Positions 9,201 to 17,878 of a DNA stretch of 64,000 bases are shown here, one piece after another; position 1 is the first letter of the stretch, and each line of letters begins with the position of its first letter. The stretch is from Cannabis sativa. Lineage: Eukaryota > Streptophyta > Magnoliopsida > Rosales > Cannabaceae. The notes beneath the pieces are model-generated. The model had not been told where the DNA came from and ran no database searches. It was given only the letters and a program-made list of their open reading frames with translations. The stretch is from contig NC_083602.1 of NCBI RefSeq assembly GCF_029168945.1, positions 48,111,442-48,175,441 on the forward strand, given 5' to 3'. A program made the translations under genes and the position numbers.

Positions 9201-12181
9201 CTGAAGGGAAACCAAACCTCGCCATTCGGTCCTGTATATTCAGTATCTATGGCATCACGAGTGGTGCCGCTGACTGGGCTAACGATAGTCCTGTCTTCTC
9301 CAACCAAAGCATTTAAAATACTACTTTTACCAACATTTGGTCGGCCAACAATTGCAATTGCAGGAATATACTCTTCTTCTTCAGCATATTCTTCTTGATC
9401 CTAGGAACAAACAAGAATCCTTTAATTATAAGAAATTATAAAATAAAATTAATAATAATAGCCAAATATTCCTTCTAATTTTTAATTAGAAATAAATAAA
9501 TAAAAAAGTAGCACATACATAGTGTATAAAGATAAAGATTAAGCTTGGATGAAACCCTTTTTAAGAGTCTTTCTAACAATGATCAATACATAATATGAAG
9601 TCAAATAACTTCCAGCTCACACGACATCACATAAAAGATTAAAAATTAAAAATATTAGGCAGGGAGAAAAACATATCACTTCACGAAAAATCGAGACATG
9701 CAATTAATCAAAAGGAATGGAAAACCTTTAGCTTTATCAGGCCTGAACAAACAAGATCTAGAAGCTCTCCTGTGCCAGTTCCAGAAACAGCAGATATAGG
9801 ATATGGTGTAAACCTGGTTACACAAATAAAAGGATACACACCACTATTATAACCATTTTATGACACTTCAAATATATACTATTGCATACCAGAGAATCAA
9901 AATTGGAACAAAATAATTTCAAGGAAAAGGAAAAGAGTTCACCGCACCCTAAGGACCAAAACTCCATTGCTTGCAATGCTCCTTTACGGGGCGATTCACA
10001 CTTGTTAACAGCAAGTATAATAGACTTGTCAGAGAAGTGTCTACGTAACCAATCAGCAATTTCCTCATCAGCTGCTGTTAAACCTGCCTGCCAATGATTT
10101 CAGTATCACCAATTTTGTACAGTGGATTTATTCACTTTCCAAATCATAATGGCAGAGATAACTAATATAGTACTAGCAATAAATAGAAAGAAAAAAAATA
10201 TGTTTCCTTCAGGGCAAAACATTACTAAGAAGTCACTGGGAATCAAGGAAAAATAAATCAGGTTAAAACATCCTCACACGTGAAAAGAGGTATTGATCCA
10301 TCCTTTTACTGAAAGGTATCAAATTTTACTTTTTTATTTTCATACCTGACCATCAACAACAAATATAATGACAGATGATTCTTCCACCGCTGCAGTTGCT
10401 TGTTGTTCAATCATAGATGGCATCCTGGCAATAGCTGCCTCCCTGGAAGCAAGTGGAATCCCATCCATTCCAATAGTTGTTGTAATATCCAAGTCTTCCA
10501 TAACATTAGCTTGTGATTTTGAAACTGTGAGCACACCTCCAGTGTCGATGACCAAAAATTCACAGTCCCCCCAAAAAGCTCTACCATATAAACGATCTCT
10601 CGTAACCCCAGGTTCATCAACAACAATAGCCCTGTTCCCCTTATTGACAAAAAGGAAGTACACTATCAGAAAAAAGACTTCTACATTATGGCAAGTTCCA
10701 AGTACTTAAACATAAACTGAAAAGGAAAATGCAGAGTCTTATTCATGACCAAATACCCCAACAAGACGATTGAATAATGCTGATTTACCAACATTTGGCC
10801 TTCCAACAATTGCAACTTTTGGAAGAAGATGGTTCGGTATCTGTGAAAGAAATTTACGATTTCAGAAAATAGAAACCTAGAATCTATCTCATTTCTTTTC
10901 AATCCAATAGAAGAGTCCCTATCTTACAATAAAGAGATAGAAACATAATGACATTACAGACAACTTAATTCCTTTTGTAATCCAACAATTGGATTGATAG
11001 AAATTTGACCTTCCCTTTTGGTTCGACCAAACCATAAGAAAGTATGAGATCTCACTGCATTCTGCGAGATTTCAAACAGGCTTCAAATATTGCTAAAACA
11101 TGATGTTTACTGGTTTGTTAGAAAAAAGTCCAAATAATACTTCTATAATTTCTCCCAGCAAAAAAAAAAATAATACTTCAATAATTTCATATTACCATAG
11201 AAAATAGTTTATTTTCAGCAATCAATTAAAATTTTAAGCCGAGAAAGATAACAATATGAAATAACCAAGCCTCAGGCTTCATAGCTCGGAAACTCTAACA
11301 ATAGTTGCCACAAAATATAACGTCACAACAATGAAAAACACTTGCTTACACTTTTAGTTACAGTCTTTTGCCTTCTCCTGCTCTTTCTGTCCGTTTTCAC
11401 ATCTTCTTCTGAAATGAGCACAATAATCTATGTATAGTCATAAACACAACCACTTAACCAGATTTTAGAACTAAGAGACCAAGTAATCCACCAGATTGCA
11501 TTGTACATGCGTTGACACTAATATTTAAAGGCAATCCACCAGAAAACCATCCCAAAAGCAGAAAAGCTACCAAAAAACCTAATCAGTTTTTTCTTGGTTA
11601 AGCAAATAAAAGACCCAAAAAGATTGAACATTTTACCATATTTCATAATTTTCAGGTCAAATTACGAACAGGGTCAGAAAAAAAATCCAATTTACCAATT
11701 CATAACAAAAGTTCAATCCCAAACCAAATGCAAGAGGGAATTGGACTCACAAACAGAGCAATGTTATAATAGAGCAACAAAACGCACCAATTATAAGCTC
11801 TTTAGGTAAGGAGGAAGAAAATTCCCGAACAAAATCAATAGCTTCTTTTTCGAGGCTTTCGACATCAATCAAGGCGTCACTCTCACTCTCAGAATGCTCA
11901 GCACCATCAGCTTCTTCTTCCAATTCTTCAAAATCTTCAAAATCTTCTTCTGAGTCGTCATATCCGTCGTTGTTGGACTCAACGGCGGCCAGCTTAGAAG
12001 TACAGCGAGGAAGAGATGTAGAAAGAAAGAGAGGTGGACGGAGGTGAAGAAATGGGGCTGTAAGAGCGCGGAGAGAGAAAGGAAAGGGTCTGGTGGGACA
12101 TGGAGAAAGGAGACAGAGAGATGTAGTGGAAGTAGTGGGTGCGGTTGTTGAGCTTAAGAGAATGAGCTTTAAGGCTCCCAT
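117..12181 (-). CDS. Der/EngA-like double GTPase, chloroplast-targeted (N-terminal 468 codons; 3' part outside window)
   Basis: Der/EngA proteins are GTPases that act in large ribosomal subunit assembly; the plant form is expected in the chloroplast. Eight coding exons were placed by hand: 12181-11788, 11408-11350, 10840-10757, 10639-10346, 10087-9948, 9813-9726, 9400-9218 and 278-117. All junctions are GT-AG and the sum is 1404 nt, exactly 468 open codons. Residues 1-60 are Ser/Thr/Pro-rich and look like a transit peptide; an acidic Asp/Glu stretch follows. GTPase domain 1 has GRPNVGKS (about 164-171), PGVTRD, DTGG (211-214) and NKCE (305-308). Domain 2 has GRPNVGKS (372-379), SGTTRD and DTAG (420-423). 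Two tandem P-loops are the family hallmark. The second NKxD and the KH-like C-terminus lie left of base 1. Intron 7 carries 8.5 kb of nested retrotransposon. The gene looks intact; no frameshift or stop was seen. Confidence 0.93.
279..664 (-). other. Der gene intron 7, segment downstream of the retroelement block
   Basis: AT-rich intron sequence between the acceptor of exon 8 and the TSD (GTGAC, 660-664) of the copia insertion. No other feature is seen. The rest of the original intron is 9158-9217, so the pre-insertion intron was only about 440 bp. Confidence 0.8.
665..794 (-). repeat. Outer copia 3' LTR
   Basis: 130-bp mate of 9028-9157, preceded at 660-664 by the TSD GTGAC. It begins TGTAGAAAAT and ends CTAACA as read on the plus strand. 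Confidence 0.92.
795..806 (-). other. Outer copia polypurine tract
   Basis: On the minus strand CTTGAGGGGGAG lies directly before the 3' LTR, the position and composition of a PPT. Confidence 0.8.
802..3110 (-). pseudogene. Outer copia integrase C-term, reverse transcriptase and RNase H (two nonsense codons)
   Basis: One reading frame runs from the nested-element junction at 3110 to the TGA at 802-804. It contains the integrase tail ([20 protein letters not shown]), a proline-rich linker ([12 protein letters not shown], near 2520-2620), RT with YVDD at 1744-1755, and an RNase H domain. It is broken by a TAG at 1864-1866, just after LYGLKQSP, and a TGA at 1318-1320. No frameshift was seen. 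The frame joins 8039-8584 once the nested element is disregarded. Confidence 0.88.
3111..3571 (-). repeat. Inner copia 3' LTR
   Basis: 461-bp mate of 7581-8041. The PPT follows on the internal side. Confidence 0.93.
3569..7520 (-). pseudogene. Inner copia Gag-Pol polyprotein with three frameshifts
   Basis: The start is the ATG at 7518-7520 ([20 protein letters not shown]). The first 850 or so codons are intact: Gag, two CX2CX4HX4C zinc knuckles ([14 protein letters not shown] and [14 protein letters not shown], about residues 248-285), protease [11 protein letters not shown], the integrase HHCC region, and integrase core with HTDVCG, SDRGKEY and [12 protein letters not shown] starts in the same frame. 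Two indels between about 4765 and 4815 move RT into another frame, where YVDD lies at 4522-4533. A third near 3920 shifts the rest of RNase H into the frame ending at 3569. Total length fits a complete copia polyprotein. The shifts are short indels and could be assembly errors. Confidence 0.9.
3572..3583 (-). other. Inner copia polypurine tract
   Basis: The minus strand reads ACCAAGGAGGAG directly before the 3' LTR. Confidence 0.75.
7568..7579 (-). other. Inner copia primer binding site
   Basis: The minus strand reads TGGTATCAGAGC, a perfect initiator-tRNA-Met PBS, one base inside the 5' LTR. Confidence 0.9.
7581..8041 (-). repeat. Inner copia 5' LTR
   Basis: 461 bp, TGATG...CATCA termini. 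Identical by eye to 3111-3571 except for T/C near 8000, implying very recent insertion. Confidence 0.93.
8039..8584 (-). pseudogene. Outer copia gag fused in frame to integrase tail
   Basis: The start is the ATG at 8582-8584 ([10 protein letters not shown]). Residues 20-160 are a copia Gag (UBN2-type, with [16 protein letters not shown]). After FSPDVKVQQ the frame passes straight into the end of the integrase core, [12 protein letters not shown], without a stop. The zinc knuckle, protease and most of integrase are therefore missing through an in-frame deletion of probably 2 kb. The frame stops at 8039-8041, inside the LTR of the nested copia; without that insertion it would continue into the polymerase part at 3110. 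Confidence 0.85.
8585..9015 (-). other. Outer copia 5' leader with GC-rich segment
   Basis: Untranslated leader between PBS and gag. The part at about 8700-8900 is strikingly GC-rich, with repeated GCGCGTG/CACGCGC-type motifs, unlike the AT-rich surroundings. Chance open frames here on both strands follow from the composition and are not genes. Confidence 0.7.
9016..9027 (-). other. Outer copia primer binding site
   Basis: On the minus strand TGGTATTAGAGC directly abuts the 5' LTR. It is one base off the usual plant initiator-tRNA-Met PBS TGGTATCAGAGC. Confidence 0.85.
9028..9157 (-). repeat. Outer copia 5' LTR
   Basis: 130 bp, upstream end of the minus-strand element, followed at 9158-9162 by the TSD GTGAC. 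It differs from the 3' LTR at about three positions by eye (about 2%), so this insertion is older than the nested copia. Confidence 0.92.
9218..9400 (-). CDS. Der-like GTPase, exon 7 (second P-loop)
   Basis: 61 codons: an acidic linker, then the second GRPNVGKS and SGTTRD. The acceptor is TTCCTAG. The donor GTTTGG at 9217 opens the 8.9-kb intron that contains the nested copia elements. Confidence 0.92.
9401..9725 (-). other. Der gene intron 6
   Basis: AT-rich intron of 325 bp with GT-AG ends and no internal feature recognised. Confidence 0.8.
9726..9813 (-). CDS. Der-like GTPase, exon 6 (end of domain 1)
   Basis: 88 nt encoding the [15 protein letters not shown] stretch (G5, SA motif) at the end of the first G domain. 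The acceptor is TAACCAG and the donor GTTTTC. Confidence 0.88.
9948..10087 (-). CDS. Der-like GTPase, exon 5 (G4 motif of domain 1)
   Basis: 140 nt carrying AVNKCES, the G4 nucleotide-specificity motif of domain 1. The acceptor is TTGGCAG; the less usual donor is GTGCGG. It ends in phase 2. Confidence 0.88.
10346..10639 (-). CDS. Der-like GTPase, exon 4 (switch I and II of domain 1)
   Basis: 98 codons with PGVTRD (G2 region) and DTGG (G3), ending in FVVDGQ. The acceptor is AATAAG and the donor GTATGA. The frame joins exons 3 and 5 without adjustment. Confidence 0.93.
10757..10840 (-). CDS. Der-like GTPase, exon 3 (first P-loop)
   Basis: Exactly 28 codons carrying the first Walker A motif GRPNVGKS. 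The acceptor is TTTCACAG and the donor GTATTT. The intron falls just after the LVG of the first G domain. Confidence 0.92.
10841..11349 (-). other. Der gene intron 2
   Basis: A 509-bp AT-rich intron that includes an A-rich run near 11161-11172. No mobile element or coding sequence was recognised. Confidence 0.78.
11350..11408 (-). CDS. Der-like GTPase, exon 2 (basic linker)
   Basis: A 59-nt exon that restores frame after exon 1. It encodes a short basic stretch containing RKSRRRQK. The acceptor is TTTCAG (AG at 11410-11409) and the donor is GTAAGC (11349-11344). Confidence 0.82.
11409..11787 (-). other. Der gene intron 1
   Basis: A 379-bp AT-rich intron. A 71-codon chance open frame on the other strand has no recognisable features. 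Confidence 0.75.
11788..12181 (-). CDS. Der-like GTPase, exon 1 (transit peptide and acidic linker)
   Basis: The start is the ATG at 12179-12181, the first Met of a Ser/Thr/Pro-rich leader typical of plastid import signals. After about residue 65 comes a Glu/Asp-dense segment of 40-50 residues. The exon ends in phase 1 at 11788, with the donor GT at 11787-11786 (context ATTG|GTGCG). Confidence 0.88.
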
Positions 12182-12300
12182 TCTGGTTCAGAGAGCTCTC
12201 TGGTTTGGTTTCTGATTGTTTGTGTGAGCAGTGAGGAAGTCGACGAGGTTTATCCATTTAGCTTTGGGGTTTTACAATTAAATAAAGGAGAATATATAAA
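12182..12300 (-). promoter_or_regulatory. Der gene 5' UTR and putative core promoter
   Basis: On the minus strand a TATA-like TTTATATATT lies at about 12291-12300, roughly 110 bp upstream of the start codon. That would place transcription start near 12260. An ATG at 12257 could lie in the leader, in another frame overlapping the main start. The assignment is by position and composition only. Confidence 0.4.
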
Positions 12301-12362
12301 AAAAACGACAATAAATAGGTAAAACGACAAAAAAAAGGTAAAACGACAAAAAAAAAAAAAAA
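12300..12362. repeat. Short tandem repeat GGTAAAACGACA-An upstream of the Der gene
   Basis: The unit (GG)TAAAACGACAA plus an A-run occurs three times in about 60 bp, just upstream of the putative TATA box. It ends in a 17-A run. The function is unknown; it may be simple slippage. Confidence 0.6.
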
Positions 12363-12530
12363 ACAATCTAAAACGTATGCGACACGCGATTATAACTTCC
12401 ACAGGAGAACATCTACGAAATCAGCTAAGGGCATCTTTAGCGCTCAAACTTAAATATAGTGTCAAAACAATACAAAATAATATAATTTTAGCACTAAATA
12501 CTTTTTTATTCCAACTACAACACACACTAA

Positions 12531-13275
12531 GGTGGTGTTTAGTAGTAATGAAATAAAATGGAATAGAAAATTTTTATTCCATTCCTTTGTTTGGTTGCAT
12601 TAAAATAGCATTCCGGTGGAATGAGACTATTCCATTTTTTTTTATTGGGGTAACCGGTAAAGGTTAAGATAACAACGGTAACAAAAGTTACACAGAGGGA
12701 GGGGGATTTCTTCCATCCAAGAAAGTTCATTGTCTATCCTAAGGGCATGCTTAGTCAATCTATGAGCCTCAACATTAAAGTTGCGGCTAACATGAGAAAG
12801 AGATGCCCCAGGAAAACTAGACAATAGGACTTTAATATTAGAAAAGATAACCCCAATTCATTTAAATACACAGTCTGGCCCTCCAAAGCTGAGACCAAAG
12901 AAAGTGAATCAGAAAAAACCCTCTCCACGGGAAGTCCCACATCTTGAGCCCAACGCAAACCTACTAGTAAAGCAACTACTTCTGCGTGGAAAACTGAAAA
13001 AGAACTTGCAAATGAGATAGTTAAACCAATAAGTACTTTTAATTTTAAAACTCAAAATTTTAGAGTATAATTGTTATAGAGTCAAAAACCAAAGGGAAAC
13101 CCCTATTTTAAAAAAAGAATGAAGGATCATTCTTAATGTAACAAGAGAAAAAATTTAATAATTTTTTTATTAATTTTTTTTATGCATTTTAAATTTTATT
13201 CTATTCCTATTTTTATTTTTATTCTTATTCTTATTCCTATTTTAATATTTTCATTCTTCCCAACTAAATGACACC
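12531..13275. mobile_element. Tourist-like MITE split by a LINE fragment
   Basis: The left end GGTGGTGTTTAGTAGTAATG and the reverse complement of the right end (GGTGTCATTTAGTTGGG) are similar imperfect terminal inverted repeats. They are flanked by the 3-bp duplication TAA (12528-12530 and 13276-13278), as in PIF/Harbinger MITEs. Both arms are rich in GGAAT/ATTCC runs. The middle (about 12634-13030) is a LINE-derived insertion, and 13031-13130 is AT-rich with nothing recognised. Confidence 0.45.
12642..13030 (-). pseudogene. LINE RNase H domain fragment
   Basis: The minus strand encodes an RNase H fold of the plant non-LTR type: VFHAEVVALLVGLRWAQDVG, then FSDSLSLVSAL with the catalytic Asp, then SRNFNVEAHRLTKHAL. 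The frame shifts once near 12845. An A-run on the minus strand at about 12634-12643 probably marks the poly(A) end. It is 5' truncated, with no RT. It is a separate LINE from 13312-15175, whose RNase H sequence differs. Confidence 0.7.
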
Positions 13276-13311
13276 TAAAATTTGCACTAATATTTTTTAT
13301 TATTATATTAA

Positions 13312-15175
13312 TTTTTTTTTGTTTGAATGAAAGCAATCTTTATTAGACAAAAACATCCGCTAATACAATGGACTGAAGAGCAAGGGAAACATCGCTCTCA
13401 GTAAAAAGACGACCTGACCAATAACAAGCACCACGTGCCATACAATGCGCGACTTTGTTAGCAGACCGTTTAACATGACCAATAGAAACATTACTTAAAG
13501 AAGATAAAATAAATTGACAATCCTGAACAAATAAACCAAAAATAGAAGGCATAGAGACCGAACTAAGAATAGCTTGAACAACTAAAATGCAATCCGTCTC
13601 TAAAATGACATTTGACTTGTTATTCCTCTTTATCCAACTAAGTACCTCCTTGACGCTTATAATTTCTGCAATTTCGGGTTGGCAACTAACAGAAGAAATA
13701 GTTGAAAACCCCTCAATTATTCGACCATCACAGCCGCGTGCTACAAAACTAGTACCGATCTCATTTGTGTCTTCAAAAACCGCCCCATCCACATTAATTT
13801 TTATCTGTTCAGCAGCCTGTTTGGACCAGTGTTCTCTCGTATCAGTACGATTAGACGGCAGGGAACCCGAGTCTAGCCGCTTAGCCTGAGCACACAACCA
13901 TTGTTGAAGAGTGGTACAAGCCAGCCAAACAACATCAGCAACACTACAGCTTTTACCATTCCAGAGCATATCATTCTGAGCCTTCCGAATTGCCCAACCA
14001 ACCATGACAGCTTCTTGAACCAACCCCATATTTCCTACTGTCAACACTTCCATAAACTAGTCAAAGAAATTGGTTGCTGCAGAGTGGCCAACACCTAACG
14101 CAGAGCGGAGCCAACAAGAATGAGCAAATGAGCATTGAACCAAAACATGGAAAATTGACTTTATCCCATAGCTGCACAATACACAATGTAAATCCACAGG
14201 AACATGTTTACTATGAAGTTGAGTACGTGTAGGCAAACAACCCGAAAGAGCTTTCCAAACAAAATGTAAAACCTTGGGAGGGGCTTTAATCTTCCACAAC
14301 ATCTTCCAAACATCATCCTCCATGGATGAGTTCCAACTACCATTGACCGACTGTAAGTGATTATAGGAGCTTTTGACAGTAAAAAAACCAGTTGGATCCT
14401 TGTTCCAAAACCAACTATCACTCACAAGATTAACACTCAAAGGCACCTGTTTGATGAGTTCAACATCACGGGAATCAAACAAGTCCTCAATAAGCTCCTT
14501 GTCCCATTGCCTACTATCTAGCTTCATGAGTTGAGACACTTTGCAATTGGTCAAGGCCGGATGATTAGATACCACACAAGGATTAGCCTCAGACAAGAGC
14601 CAAGGTGTGTTAAGCACCTCAGTGTATGAACCAGATCCTATTCTTCTATGGGCACCATCTCTGAGTAGCTTTTGTGACTCAAGGACACTGCGCCATATGA
14701 AGCTCGGATTGCCACCCAACTCAGCCTCCAAGAATGAACAGTTAGGAAAATATCGAGCCGTATATATCCGACCCACAAGGGAATCCTGGTACAGAAGTAA
14801 CCACCAACCTTGCTTACCCAACAAAGATAGATTATACGCACGCAAACTCCGAAAACCCATCCCACCAGAGTTCTTAGACTTGCATAGTTTCCTCCAACTA
14901 AACCAGCTCACACCTTTCCTACTACTCGAACTCCACCAATACATAGACATAAGGCTCTCCAGATGTGAACAAGTTTTCAAAGGCAATAAGAACACAGACA
15001 TAGCAAAACTTGGAAAAGCTTGTGCTACAGTTTTTAATAGGACTTCAAGCCCAGCAGTAGACAAGAAACGACCCTCCCAGCTTTGAATGCGCCTCTACAT
15101 CTTGTCTTTCAAAAACCCCAAAATGACATCTTTATTTCTTCCCATGACACAAGGGAGGCCAAGATAAGTACTATG
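13312..15175 (-). mobile_element. LINE (L1-type) 3' part, cut by an LTR element
   Basis: The minus-strand 3' end carries AATAAAGATTGC and a 9-A tail (13312-13320). The coding part runs upstream to 15175, where a copia LTR begins mid-frame. The 5' part (endonuclease and the RT core) is not seen in the window. Confidence 0.82.
13343..15175 (-). pseudogene. LINE ORF2 C-terminal part: RT tail, zf-RVT, RNase H
   Basis: A single frame from 15175 to 13343. It holds the end of RT (YLGLP), the zf-RVT region (WRSVLESQKLL, VWKMLWKIKAPPKVLHFVWK, HVLVQCSFAHSCW) and a C-terminal RNase H (INVDGAVFED, ETDCILVVQAIL, HVKRSANKVAHCMA). It is broken by TAG codons at 15095-15097 and 14057-14059 and by the loss of its 5' half. 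No frameshift was seen, so decay is by point mutation. Confidence 0.88.
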
Positions 15176-15764
15176 TGTTGGGTTTTGTGCCCTAAATAAA
15201 ACTCATTTTAATATAATCAGATTTACTTATTAATAAAGATCAGAAATAATATTTTATGTTGCATGGTTCACATGATTTATTTCATGATTATTTAATGTAT
15301 AAATTCTATTAAGTCCAGAACATATGTATTTTTTAATGATTATAGTGTTGTTAGCACAGTGGAATATAATCTTGATTATATGTTCGAAAGTTTCATTCCC
15401 TGATTTGTCAGTTCACTGGATTTAGACTGGCATGATAATCAGCGGTAGGTATTCTTACACCTTGGATAAGTGGTATGTCCTTTCCAGGGCATTGGCAAAG
15501 TTTACCAGTATCGAATGCATGGAATATACATCGGAAGGGACCGATATTGAACTTTGATTAGATATGTTAAATTTAATTTTACCGTAATATCTATTCAATT
15601 CAATATCACCTAGTTGATCCTAGATCAAATGATCTTAATCCTGATATGATTAGGTTCGATCTCAAGAGTATTATACATGTTTTTTGATTTGTTAGTTAAG
15701 CCTACTTTTGGGTCAGGGTAATACGTACATTTTGGGAACATGATATTATAATTGAGTGGGAGCG
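15176..15764 (+). repeat. Truncated LTR of the older copia subfamily, plus orientation (fold-back arm 1)
   Basis: Starts TGTTGGGTTTTGTGCCC at 15176, directly against LINE sequence, and matches the first 590 bp or so of the large copia LTR family up to GAGTGGGAGCG. It then joins the opposite-strand LTR arm instead of continuing. The left flank CTATG could be a target-site half, but no matching copy was seen. Confidence 0.8.
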
Positions 15765-15950
15765 AAGTGAAATGAGTACTCAACCATATAAATGATATTT
15801 CAACGAAGTGAAATGAGTACTCAACCATTTATCTCTGTTTAGCCAAGCTCGAAGGAAATCATCGTTTCACTTCTAAATACCTATAGAAGTTGTAGATTCC
15901 ATATATATGTTACCAAAATGTACGTATCACCCTGACCCATAAGTAGGCTT
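15765..15950 (-). repeat. Older copia LTR, minus orientation, distal part of fold-back arm 2
   Basis: Reverse-complement LTR sequence that continues at 27029 beyond element 1. It contains a 25-bp direct repeat (CGAAGTGAAATGAGTACTCA..., at 15763-15787 and 15804-15828). It ends with the TSD GGCTT (15946-15950) of element 1. Confidence 0.78.
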
Positions 15951-17859
15951 TGTTGGGTTTTATGCCCTAAATAAAACTCATTTCAATATAATCAGATTTA
16001 CTTATTAATATAGATCAGAAATAACATTTAATGTTGCATGGTTCACATGATTTATTTCATGATTATATGTACATAATGTATAAATTCATCTGAAACCCTT
16101 TTCACATACTTGATCCTGTTTATTGTGCCGTCAACACATTGGAAAGTAAACATGACTATGTGAATAAAGTTTCCTAGATTTATCAGACATAGGGTTTTAC
16201 TGATATGATAATCTACAACAGAGTTTACTTGCATTTGGAGAAGTGCTATGTTCTTTCCAGAGCATTGGTTAAAGTAAAGCTCAGGTTGGATGCATGGAGT
16301 ATGCATCGGAAGGGATCGATATTGAACTTTGACTTAGATTTATTAAACTTACCGTAATATCTATTCAAGTCAATATCGCCTAGTTGATCCTAGATCAAAT
16401 GTTCTTAATCCTGTTATGATTAGGCTCAATCTTGAAAGGCTATTCGTGTTCTTTGATTTGTTAGTTAAGCCTACTTTTAGGTCAGGGTGATACGTACATT
16501 TTGGGAACACGGTAGTGCAATTGAGTGGGAGCGCTATCATAAACATGGAATCTATAGCTTCTATCTGGCGAATAGTAAGCAAAGGATGATCTCCTTCGAG
16601 CTTGACCAAACGAACATAAATGGTGGAGTACTCATTTCACATAAGCTGAAATATCATTTATACGGGGTCAAGTGTTTTAAGGAATAAATACATTGTAGGG
16701 TGTAACGGTAATTTAATCCCTTTACAATGTAGATCATTCATATAGAGGATCATTGATCACATTAGGATTATAACAATGGATAATTAATGATGTGTCTATA
16801 TGGTGGAACATATAGAGCATTCTATATACTGAGAGTGCAATTCTAAGTTCTATGCGTGGATTCAACGAAGAATTAATAAGTTAGTGAATTTTAGTGCTAA
16901 ATTCTTGATCTACTTATTGGAAGCTCGGTTATATAGACCCATGGTCCCCCCACTAGTTGAGATAATATTGCTTGCAAGACTCATATAATTGGTTTTGATT
17001 AATCAATTATAATTCTCAAATTAGACTATGTCTATTTGTGAATTTTTCACTAAGTAAGGGCGAAATTGTAAAGAAAGAGTTTATAGGGGCATATTTGTTA
17101 ATTATGATACTTTGTATGGCTCAATTAATAAATATGATAAATGACAATATTATTTAATAATTATTTATAGCTATTACATAGTTAGAATTGGCATTTAAAT
17201 GGTTGAATTAGAAAATTGGCGTTTTTGAGAAAATCAGATGCAGAAAAGATAAAACTGCAAAATTGCAAAAAGTGAGGCCCTAATCCACTAGTATAGGGCC
17301 TGCCACTTTTGTAGGAAATTTAAACTGATTTTTTCATTATTTTAATGTCAAATAATTCAAACCTAACCCTAGTGGAATGCTATAAATAGATAGTGAAGGC
17401 TTCAGGAAATTTACACTAAAATTTCTACACTTTTTCTGACACTTTTTGAATCAGAAAAACCTGAGCCTTTCTCTCTCCCTATCTTTAGCTGCCACTTCTT
17501 CTTTCTTTTCCCTCTTGAATTTCGAAATCCTTAGTGTATGAGTAGTGCCCACACACAGCAAGTGATACCTCAATCATAGTGAGGAAGATCGTGAAGAAAG
17601 ACTTTCAGCAAGAAGGAGGTTTCAGCATCAAAGATTCAGAGAAAGAGATCCAGGTTCAGATATTGATAATGCTCTGCTACAGAAAGGAATCAAGGGCTAG
17701 ATATCTGAACGGAAGGAGTCATATTATTCCGCTGCACCCAATGTAAGGTTTCCTAAACTTTATATGTGTTTATTTCTTCGTTTTAGAAAGTTCATATTTA
17801 GGGTGTTAATAAACATACTTATGAGTAGATCTAAGATCCTGGTAAAATAAATTCCAACA
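15951..17859 (+). repeat. Element 1 5' LTR
   Basis: 1909 bp, TGTTGGGTTTTATG...ATTCCAACA. It contains a TATA box (17381-17388). An 84-codon antisense frame at 16052-16306 recurs in other copies only because the LTRs are nearly identical. Confidence 0.93.
17381..17388 (+). promoter_or_regulatory. LTR TATA box (element 1, 5' LTR)
   Basis: TATAAATA in the context GGAATGCTATAAATAGATAG. The same box is at 26545-26552, 31978-31985 and 37970-37977 in sister LTRs and is lost from the element 2 3' LTR. Confidence 0.7.
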
Positions 17860-17861
17860 AC

Positions 17862-17878
17862 TGGCCTCAGAGCCATGG
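17862..17878 (+). other. Element 1 primer binding site (variant)
   Basis: TGGCCTCAGAGCCATGG starts two bases after the 5' LTR. The common plant copia PBS is TGGTATCAGAGCC; CC replaces TA here and identically in element 2 (32445-32461). Confidence 0.8.

Noticed and set aside
10368..10709. 113-codon plus-strand ORF
   Set aside because: Shadow of Der exon 4 on the opposite strand.
13012..13030. Possible LINE target-site duplication AATGAGA, also near 12617
   Set aside because: The copies are only 7 bp and the left one is separated from the A-run by extra bases, so it is not convincing.
16052..16306. 84-codon minus-strand ORF recurring at 25216, 30651, 36641 (shorter) and 40837
   Set aside because: It lies in the LTR and recurs only because the LTR copies are nearly identical; no domain, and antisense to the element.
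16370..16687. Recurring 79-codon (minus) and 66-codon (plus) ORFs in LTRs
   Set aside because: Overlapping frames in the LTR, conserved as DNA only; no coding signature.
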